Below are positions 30,484 to 36,250 of a DNA stretch of 36,250 nucleotides, piece by piece; positions within the stretch are counted from its first letter, which is position 1, and the number at the start of each line of letters is the position of its first letter. The notes under the pieces were generated by a model. That model saw nothing but the letters and a program-made list of their open reading frames with translations. It ran no database searches and was not told where the DNA came from. A program made the position numbers and the translations under genes. The DNA is taken from positions 1-36,250 of the forward strand of contig CAHJWN010000041.1 of the NCBI GenBank assembly GCA_903642265.1, given 5' to 3'. The stretch is from Acidobacteriaceae bacterium (GTDB lineage: Bacteria > Acidobacteriota > Terriglobia > Terriglobales > Acidobacteriaceae).

Positions 30484-31626
30484 TTAGCGGTGGCCGTGCT
30501 CGCCGCCATGATTCTCCGGCCTGGGCGCCGGCTGGGGGCGGGACTCAGGACGTGCCTGCTGCGGTTGAGGACGTGCCTGCTGCGGTTGAGGACGCGCCTG
30601 CTGAGCTTGAGGACGCGCCTGGGGAGCTGGACGCGCTGCATCATTGTGCTTGTCCTGATCGATCGAACGGCTGACGTTGTTCTGACGCTGATTGATCTGC
30701 TGATGCTCCTGTGGCGTAAGCCGACCACCGTTGGCAGAACGGTCAGCCTGCGTCTCGTGGTTGATACTCGCATCGCGGCCTTCCACGTTGCGCGTTTCAT
30801 GAGGAGTCATCTGACCGGAGTTGACACCCTGGGCGACGCGTCCCTGCTGATTTTGCGCACGCTGGTTGACGGTTTGCCCACGTGCGTTCTCAAGCCCACG
30901 CCCTTCTGCGCCACGAGCAGGGATGGCAGTGTTGGTAGCGCCAGGACGCTGAATCGCAGCCATTGCAGGGTGCCCGCCATTCGCTTTCGCAAAGTTGGCA
31001 GGGATAGCACGCGCCGCCTGCACATGACTCTGCTGCTGCGCAGTCGGAGGGATATGGTTCTCGTGCTGATAGTTCGCTTCCTGCGCCGATGGCCGCGCCG
31101 CGACCCCACCTTGCCCGCCGTTGAAGCTGGTGTGGCTATTATTGATAGTGGTGTTGTTGATCGTGGTCCGGTTCACGTAAGTGTTGTGAATCACCGTGTT
31201 GTCCACGTGCGAGTACGCAGTGTTGTACGCAAAGTGCCCGCCGCGCCACTCGCCGCCATAGAAGCCTGATCCGCCGAAGCCAAAGCCATAGTTGATGCCA
31301 CCATAGAAGCCGACGTGCGGTCCCCAGTATCCGGCATTGAAGAGGTAGGCGCCATTATTGAAACCCCAGTATCCCGGCGTCCAGAGCAGCCCGACCGATG
31401 GTGGCTCAACCCATACGCCCGGGACCCAGTAATACCCTTCATCGCCATACGCCCAGTAGCCCGGATTCCAAAGATACCCGTCCCCAGGGCAGATCGGCTG
31501 CGTGTAAACAGGAAGAGCCGGAGGAGCGAAGCCCACCGAGATAAATATCCCGGCAAAGGATGCAGCAGGCGCGAGTGCAAGTGCGGCGCCGACGATGAAC
31601 TTACGGATCAAACTTGCGACCTTCAT
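30484..31626 (-). CDS. Secreted YXWGXW-repeat protein with Gln/Pro-rich tail
   Basis: 380 residues. Signal peptide: VASLIRKFIVGAALALAPAA, cleaved after ASFAG. Residues about 48-105 contain aromatic repeats of the YXWGXW family: YLWNPGYWAYGDEGYYWVPG, LLWTPGYWGFNNGAYLF, NAGYWG. A Gly/Tyr-rich part follows (FYGGINYGFGFGGSGFYGG), then an Asn/Thr-rich stretch (NTYVNRTTINNTTINNSH) and a long low-complexity tail rich in Gln, Ala, Arg and Pro ending HGGEHGHR. The repeats suggest a surface or periplasmic structural role; no enzyme domain is seen. The start has AGGAG five to six bases upstream (ccaggagaaatgttATG). Confidence 0.82.
   Translation of the reverse strand: MKVASLIRKFIVGAALALAPAASFAGIFISVGFAPPALPVYTQPICPGDGYLWNPGYWAYGDEGYYWVPGVWVEPPSVGLLWTPGYWGFNNGAYLFNAGYWGPHVGFYGGINYGFGFGGSGFYGGEWRGGHFAYNTAYSHVDNTVIHNTYVNRTTINNTTINNSHTSFNGGQGGVAARPSAQEANYQHENHIPPTAQQQSHVQAARAIPANFAKANGGHPAMAAIQRPGATNTAIPARGAEGRGLENARGQTVNQRAQNQQGRVAQGVNSGQMTPHETRNVEGRDASINHETQADRSANGGRLTPQEHQQINQRQNNVSRSIDQDKHNDAARPAPQARPQAQQARPQPQQARPQPQQARPESRPQPAPRPENHGGEHGHR
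30549..30611. repeat. Three 21-nt tandem units inside the YXWGXW gene
   Basis: Units at 30549-30569, 30570-30590 and 30591-30611: the first two are identical (gacgtgcctgctgcggttga plus g) and the third has four changes. They encode the in-frame heptapeptide QPQQARP on the minus strand; a partial fourth unit follows. Slippage here would change the length of the protein tail without a frameshift. Confidence 0.85.
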
Positions 31627-32028
31627 AACATTTCTCCTGGGTAGTTCGACCGGAACAGTTGGTGCCCATAGGCCCTTGCTCTCCAGCTTGCTTCTGTATC
31701 AACCCGGCTCAGCCGCGTTAGTTTCCAGCTTTTGCCAGTCGCCCTGCAAAGGCCGTCCCCAAAAAGATCAGCCCCAACTTACGCACGCCTTGCTGCAATT
31801 CCGGGACCCAACAAAATGCCCTGACCCAACAAATTAGATGGCAGATGTTGCCTGAAGAGCAAGCGCAACTCTTCCGCCTGCTGAGTACTTTCAGGTGAGC
31901 AGGCTCTCACGCGCCGGAGGGGGATACAGACCCGACATCTGCCGAAAGCATGTAAGTGGAGTCCTGTATCTCAGGAGATCTATGACCAAACGTCCACAAA
32001 GCAAGGTCTTAGACTAGAGATACTCGCC
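31627..32028. other. 402-nt leader region before dnaG with a foldable segment
   Basis: No convincing CDS. At 31805-31833 the 11-mer gacccaacaaa occurs twice, 18 nt apart. From 31840 to 31943 the sequence can fold as a closed multi-branch element: ggcagatgt (31840-31848) pairs with acatctgcc (31935-31943); inside are gaagag/ctcttc (31854-31874) and gcctgct/agcaggc (31876-31904). A short tcctg/cagga hairpin follows near 31971. It matches no riboswitch or ncRNA consensus that I know. The divergent promoters of the YXWGXW gene and dnaG must also lie here. Confidence 0.4.
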
Positions 32029-33810
32029 ATGGCCGACAACTTCGCCCAAACCGTGAAGCAGCAGGCCGACATCGTCAAGATCGTCGGCGACTACGTCAAG
32101 CTGCGCAAGACCGGCGCCCAGAACTACACCGGCCTCTGTCCCTTTCACAAGGAAAAGACCGGCTCCTTCTCCGTCAACGCCGCGCACGGTTACTTTTACT
32201 GCTTCGGCTGCCATGAGAAAGGCGACGTCTTCACCTTTGTCATGAAGCTCGAAACGGTCAGCTTTCCGGAAGCTGTTCGAGCAGTCGCAGTCAAGTGCGG
32301 CATCGCCCTGCCAAAACGGGAGTTCAACTCTCCCGACGAGGCTCGCGAAGCTGGTATCAGGCGTCAACTGATCGACCTGCACGAGGCCGCCACGCAGTAC
32401 TTCGAAGCAGCATTGAAAGCACCCGAAGCCGCCCGTGCGCGCGAATACCTTACCGGCCGCGGCGTGACCGCGGAGACGATCGCAAAGTTCCGCATCGGCT
32501 ACGCGCCAGATGACTTCAACCACATGCGCGAGGCGCTCAGGCCGCACTTCAGCGAGGAGGCCATGCGCACCAGTGGCCTCTTCTCGGCAAAAGAGCAGGC
32601 CGACGGCGGGCAGGGCGCCATGTACGCAAAGTTCCGCAAGCGCATCACCTTCCCCATCGCAAACGAACAAGGCAAGACCATCGCTTTCACCGCACGCGCC
32701 CTCGACGATGTAGACGACAAGGGCAGACCCGTGGCGAAGTACATGAATTCGCCCGAAACTCCCCTCTACACCAAGGGGCACGTGCTCTTCAATCTCGATA
32801 AAGCGAAGGCGGCGATCCGGGCCAACGATGGTGCAATCCTGGTCGAAGGCCAGATGGACTGCATCTCCGTCTACATGGCTGGTGTGCAAAGCGTCGTTGC
32901 CACCAGCGGGACGGCCTTCACCGAGATGCAGGTGCGGCTGCTCAGCCGCTTTACCAGGCGCGTCTGGGTCAACTTCGACCCTGACTCGGCAGGCGCGAAT
33001 GCGGCCGAGAAGTCGATTGCACTGCTGACCGAAGAAGACTTCGACGTCAAGATCATTACCCTTGATGGCGGACTCGATCCGGACAGGTTCGTTCGCGAAA
33101 ACGGCGTACAGGCTTATGTCGCAGCCATTCGCGATGCGAAGCGGCAATCGGATTACCTCATCGACCGCGCCCGGCAGCAGTTCCCTGCGCGTTCCGCAGA
33201 CGCAAAGGTGAAGGCGCTCAACTTCCTTCTGCCCCACATTCGCCGCATGCCGAACCGCATCCAGCGCGACGAGTTCGCGGCCGACGCTGCACAAAAGCTT
33301 GGCATCGACTCCGCACTCATGCGGGAGGAGCTGAAGCAGGCTGCCGCAGCCCGGCTCGAAAGCGTCCCGCAGCACCGCCAGGAGCCCATCTCCGAGACCG
33401 AACGCGTCCTGCTGCGTGCACTCGTTCTGCCCGAGAGCGACCCCGCAAGAAAGCTCGCAGCAGAGCAGTTGGGCATGCATCCCGAATGGTTCGCCGACCT
33501 TGCAATGGCAGACGTTCTGGAATCACTGACCCAGAGTCCTGCACCGGAAAATCCACTGGATGCGGCGACCACCAACGAGTCACGCGCTCAGATGGCGATG
33601 GTCCTTCAGCATGTCTCGTCAGACAAGGAACAGCCTCTCGCGGTGCAGGTTGAAGACGCGCTCCACGCTCTAGAACGCCGCCGCCTCGAGCGTCGTCAGC
33701 GTGAGCTCCGCACCCAGATCGCCGAGGCAGACCGGCGGGGCGACAACGGCATGCTGGATCGGCTCATGCGCGAGAAGATGCAGATCGACAAACAGCTCCG
33801 CGAGCACTGA
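32029..33810 (+). CDS. dnaG: DNA primase DnaG
   Basis: 593 residues, normal length. The N-terminal CHC2 zinc domain has Cys37/His40 (CPFHKEKTGSFSVN) and Cys58/Cys61 (FYCFGCHEKGD). The catalytic core includes YLTGRGVTAETIAKFRIGYA and the RNA polymerase-like block RITFPIANEQGKTIAFTAR. TOPRIM follows: AILVEGQMDCISVYMAG with its Glu, and WVNFDPDSAGANAAEKS with the Asp-x-Asp. The C-terminal helicase-binding part is Ala/Gln/Arg-rich and less conserved. It makes RNA primers for replication with DnaB. The start ATG at 32029 begins MADNFAQTVKQQ, the standard opening; only a weak purine run (agactagaga) precedes it. No rpoD follows within the window: the next gene converges. Confidence 0.97.
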   Translation: MADNFAQTVKQQADIVKIVGDYVKLRKTGAQNYTGLCPFHKEKTGSFSVNAAHGYFYCFGCHEKGDVFTFVMKLETVSFPEAVRAVAVKCGIALPKREFNSPDEAREAGIRRQLIDLHEAATQYFEAALKAPEAARAREYLTGRGVTAETIAKFRIGYAPDDFNHMREALRPHFSEEAMRTSGLFSAKEQADGGQGAMYAKFRKRITFPIANEQGKTIAFTARALDDVDDKGRPVAKYMNSPETPLYTKGHVLFNLDKAKAAIRANDGAILVEGQMDCISVYMAGVQSVVATSGTAFTEMQVRLLSRFTRRVWVNFDPDSAGANAAEKSIALLTEEDFDVKIITLDGGLDPDRFVRENGVQAYVAAIRDAKRQSDYLIDRARQQFPARSADAKVKALNFLLPHIRRMPNRIQRDEFAADAAQKLGIDSALMREELKQAAAARLESVPQHRQEPISETERVLLRALVLPESDPARKLAAEQLGMHPEWFADLAMADVLESLTQSPAPENPLDAATTNESRAQMAMVLQHVSSDKEQPLAVQVEDALHALERRRLERRQRELRTQIAEADRRGDNGMLDRLMREKMQIDKQLREH

Positions 33811-33888
33811 TTCCCCCACCTCGCGACCGCTCCAGGCCACGATTGATCCAGATCCGCTAGGCCATCTCAGATCCGCTAAGTAAACGGC

Positions 33889-33950
33889 TGTCATCCTGGG
33901 CGCAGCGAAGGGTCGCGCGAAACCTTGCATTCCCACTACCCTTCGGGACC
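33889..33950. repeat. Dispersed-type palindromic intergenic repeat
   Basis: It begins tgtcatcctgggcgcagcga and ends cttcgggacc. cgaagggt (33906-33913) and acccttcg (33938-33945) are perfect 8-bp inverted arms. The opening tgtcatcctg-gcgcagcgaa closely resembles a repeat I remember as common between genes in Terriglobia genomes. It lies between the converging dnaG and flippase genes. Just upstream, agatccgcta occurs twice (33850-33859, 33870-33879). Confidence 0.55.
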
Positions 33951-33986
33951 TTTCATCCACCGCCATCCGCTCTGTCTCAGCTCGCT

Positions 33987-35384
33987 TCATCCCTCGATCG
34001 TCGCAGGCCGCCCGCGTCTCACCCGACGCAATAACGTCCCTGCCCGCAGCTCGTCCGGAAACGTAAACAGCGATCCCAGGAACGCCGGCAGCGTGTCCTG
34101 CGCAATCCGCAACGATGCCGGCAGCACATACAGGTTCATCAAGAACTCCGAAACCAGCAGCGATGCCGCCGCTCCATACAGCCCGTACGACTTGGCCATT
34201 GCAAACGTAATCAGGACCGTAGCTCCCGTCGCTCCGAGGTACACGGCCGCAAGTCTCTTATGCTGGTTCGTCGCCGCCAGCAAGCCGCTGCTTGTTGACC
34301 AGAGCGAGTAGAAAATCACCACCGTGAGCAGCACCATCAACAACGGGCGGCTCGGCGGCACCTTGCCCTGCGTCCAATGATGCAGCAGGTACGGTCCGCC
34401 CATCACCATCACCAACACAACACCAGCCGCAATGATCAGCGCCATCTGGCAGGCACGCCGATGCAGCGTCCGGACCAGCTCTGTGTCCTCAATCGCGAAA
34501 GACCGCGAAAACTCCGGCTCGAACGTCGCATTGATCATCTGCACCATCTGCAGTGCTACGCGAGAGACCGTCCTCGCCGTCGCAAAGACGACCACTGCAA
34601 TCGGCCCCAGCGCATAGCTCACCGCCTGCATCGTTCCCTGCAGGTTCAAAGCATTGCCAAGCGGAAATCCCATAAACGCAAACGCCAGCGGAGCCAGCCG
34701 CTTGATCTCTCGGAACTCCGCATAGTGCCAGCCAAACCGGACCCACGAAATATCTCTCCGCACCAGCAAAGCCAGCATCAACGTCCCGCTCACGTTAGCC
34801 GAGGCGAACACCAGCGCCGTTGTTCGCGGCCCATACCCCATGCCCACCGGGATCAGCATCGCCCCAAACGCGCCCAGCGACATGCAGCTCTTTACGAACG
34901 ACCCATAGGGATACCTGCCAATCGCCCGATACGCCGACTGCAGCAATTGCTCTAACTGCCCAAGCAGCACCGAGCAGCCGAGATACACGATTACCCACCG
35001 CGTATCAGAACTCGAGATCGCATGGACATTCAGCAGCTTGCCCACCGGTAGAAACATCAGCGCCGCAGCCACAATCACCGCGGTAATCAGCATCACCGAA
35101 ACAATCAGCCACCAGCACGACTGGAACACGCGCAGCGAGGTGGCGCGATCGCCACGCGCCTCGGCCATCGTCATCTCGTTGCCTGCAACCGTCCCGAATC
35201 CGATATTGCTGAAGCTCAGGTAGCTGGGTATAGCGCTCACGATCAGCCAGTCGCCAAACACCGGCTCCGACCAGAAGTGCAGGAAGAATGGCACCTGCAC
35301 CAGCTGGATCACGCTGCTCGCCATGCGCGAGATCCAGTTCGAAATCAGCCCCAGTACAAGCCGCCGCTTTGTCGCACTATCCAC
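33987..35384 (-). CDS. Polysaccharide flippase, Wzx/MATE-like (MVF superfamily)
   Basis: A 12-14 helix membrane protein of the oligosaccharide flippase type. It opens with LGLISNWISRMASSVIQLVQ and VPFFLHFWSEPVFGDWLIVS; further helices include WLIVSVMLITAVIVAAALMF, ALIIAAGVVLVMVMGGPYLL and LLMVLLTVVIFYSLWSTSSG. Charged helix ends (SYRAIGRYPYG, TNQHKRLAAVYLG) fit the family. It likely flips lipid-linked glycans across the inner membrane. I start at GTG 35384, preceded by AAGG with eight bases spacing (465 residues). A longer frame reaches GTG 35495 (502 residues), but there the ribosome-like GAGGA directly abuts the codon and overlaps the upstream gene by 43 nt. The preceding gene probably belongs to the same surface-glycan locus. 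Confidence 0.82.
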   Translation of the reverse strand: MDSATKRRLVLGLISNWISRMASSVIQLVQVPFFLHFWSEPVFGDWLIVSAIPSYLSFSNIGFGTVAGNEMTMAEARGDRATSLRVFQSCWWLIVSVMLITAVIVAAALMFLPVGKLLNVHAISSSDTRWVIVYLGCSVLLGQLEQLLQSAYRAIGRYPYGSFVKSCMSLGAFGAMLIPVGMGYGPRTTALVFASANVSGTLMLALLVRRDISWVRFGWHYAEFREIKRLAPLAFAFMGFPLGNALNLQGTMQAVSYALGPIAVVVFATARTVSRVALQMVQMINATFEPEFSRSFAIEDTELVRTLHRRACQMALIIAAGVVLVMVMGGPYLLHHWTQGKVPPSRPLLMVLLTVVIFYSLWSTSSGLLAATNQHKRLAAVYLGATGATVLITFAMAKSYGLYGAAASLLVSEFLMNLYVLPASLRIAQDTLPAFLGSLFTFPDELRAGTLLRRVRRGRPATIEG

Positions 35385-35452
35385 GTGGTCGCCCTTACCC
35401 TCAGCAGCAGGCCCGTAAAGCGTCAGACTGTCCCAGATCTCTGGTACCGAGA

Positions 35453-36250
35453 CTACCGCATCGCTTCGGTCAACAGCGGCGACTTTCTCATCCACTCCTC
35501 TTCAAAGCTCCGTGCAAGCAGCCCGCCCCGCGCAAGATCGGCGGCCGTTTCAACATCGCTCTCGATCGCAAAGGCGACTACTTCCTTCTTGAAATACCGG
35601 AGGTCAGCCAGCCGCGGATAGTTCCCCTCCCCAACCGCACTGCCGAAATCGAGAAACACATGCTGCCTGTAGAAAGGCGTCGAATACACATTGATGTTCA
35701 CCCCGGACGCATATCCATGTGCAAACAGCGGCATCTTGACCAAACGGATCCGCTCGATGAAGTACTCGCGCCCGAGCAGGTGCACCGCAGACAGCAGAAA
35801 CCTTCCCGGAATCTTTCCCCGATCCAACAGGTCCGCAAGAAACCTCCCGTTCTCGATCAGGCACTCGCCATGGCTCTCAAGCGAACGCGGCTGCGCGTCG
35901 CCATCATATCGATACCCGTCGAACAGCTGCCGATCCACCATGTGTCTTGCACACAGCTCCGCAATCACCTTCGGGATCGTCCCATAAGAGCCGCAAAACA
36001 CGACCTTCTTCTCTCCCAGCAGCAGATCAAGACCCGCCGGAAGGCTCTTCCGCGCCTGAAAGAGGTTCTTCAGCGGCATCATCCACGTCTTCATCCGGCA
36101 ACCCAGCAGAACGCGCGTTGTCCGCGCATCGAAGCGGATCCGGGCCGGCGCAAATTGAAGCTCTCCTCCTGGGTAGAGCTCCCAAACCGGCCAGCCTTCT
36201 CCGCCAGACAGCACAGACTTGCCGACATCACAGACAACCCCGACCGTCCC
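35453..36250 (-). CDS. Unidentified protein, partial at the window edge
   Basis: The frame is open from the window end (36250) to the stop at 35453, so the true start lies outside; an internal GTG at 36214 would give 253 residues but has no clear ribosome site. Visible features: PVWELYPGGELQFAPARIRF, then a Rossmann-like strand and loop (EKKVVFCGSYGTIPKVIAEL), an aromatic/charged middle (RFLLSAVHLLGREYFIERIR) and GVNINVYSTPFYRQHVFLDF. No signal peptide or membrane helix. I do not recognise the family. Its position next to, and likely co-transcribed with, a Wzx-type flippase suggests a role in surface-polysaccharide assembly, but that is inference only. Confidence 0.65.
   Translation of the reverse strand, partial: GTVGVVCDVGKSVLSGGEGWPVWELYPGGELQFAPARIRFDARTTRVLLGCRMKTWMMPLKNLFQARKSLPAGLDLLLGEKKVVFCGSYGTIPKVIAELCARHMVDRQLFDGYRYDGDAQPRSLESHGECLIENGRFLADLLDRGKIPGRFLLSAVHLLGREYFIERIRLVKMPLFAHGYASGVNINVYSTPFYRQHVFLDFGSAVGEGNYPRLADLRYFKKEVVAFAIESDVETAADLARGGLLARSFEEEWMRKSPLLTEAMR

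Noticed and set aside
31840..31943. 6S RNA before dnaG (gatgtt at the 5' side and atacagaccc near the 3' side looked suggestive)
   Set aside because: About 104 nt is far too short for 6S, and there is no central bubble with the expected flanking stems.
32014..33480. 488-codon minus-strand frame opposite dnaG
   Set aside because: Antisense shadow: dnaG has all catalytic motifs in frame, and the opposite frame has no domain or ribosome site.

Overview
The window is the dnaA neighbourhood of a GC-rich (about 60% by eye) Gram-negative-type chromosome. Gene content and style point to Acidobacteriota, probably class Terriglobia. The pointers are a 16S-like scrap whose nearest remembered match is acidobacterial, a LysW-like protein, a YXWGXW-repeat secreted protein, and several short palindromic intergenic repeats of a kind I associate with these genomes. 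This placement is an inference; no complete rRNA gene is present to settle it.

Layout. 1-5.1 kb: a lipoprotein plus a small helical partner (no known function), a GAF-SpoIIE phosphatase, an SRPBCC protein and a zinc-free MDR oxidoreductase. 5.1-13.1 kb: the classic replication-origin cluster (jag, yidC, yidD, rnpA, rpmH, dnaA), but rearranged. A 5' scrap of a 16S rRNA gene lies between jag and yidC. Two oppositely oriented genes (a CPA1 antiporter and a DUF1697 protein) sit between rnpA and rpmH. rpmH, which is missed by simple ORF calling, has its own terminator. 13.2-18.6 kb: a rhomboid-fold protein lacking both catalytic residues, a TAT-exported MsrB, an array of seven 18-nt repeats, a Rieske oxygenase, a secreted M28 peptidase, a LysW-like zinc protein and a small exported protein. 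18.6-22.5 kb: an acyl-CoA carboxylase beta subunit, then a Y-family polymerase flanked on both sides by decayed toxin-antitoxin genes (a frameshifted DUF3368 PIN toxin and an MqsA-family antitoxin C-terminus that still has an operator-like palindrome upstream).

22.5-26.3 kb: a compact export and sensing module (ABC ATPase, ABC-2 permease, DesK-type kinase, NarL-type regulator) with inverted repeats in its leader and its internal gap. 26.4-31.6 kb: a lipoprotein, a secreted DPP-IV-like S9 peptidase that apparently starts at TTG, TrmJ, and a secreted YXWGXW protein. 32.0-33.8 kb: dnaG, preceded by a 400-nt leader that can fold. 34-36.25 kb: a Wzx/MATE-like flippase and an unidentified gene running off the window edge, probably the start of a surface-polysaccharide locus.

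I did not find a convincing new multi-gene defence or metabolic system. The most unusual signals are the 16S scrap abutting yidC, the split rpmH/rnpA pair, the two toxin-antitoxin scars around the polymerase, and the 18-nt repeat array. All motif and family calls come from reading the sequence and from memory of the families; no database search was run.
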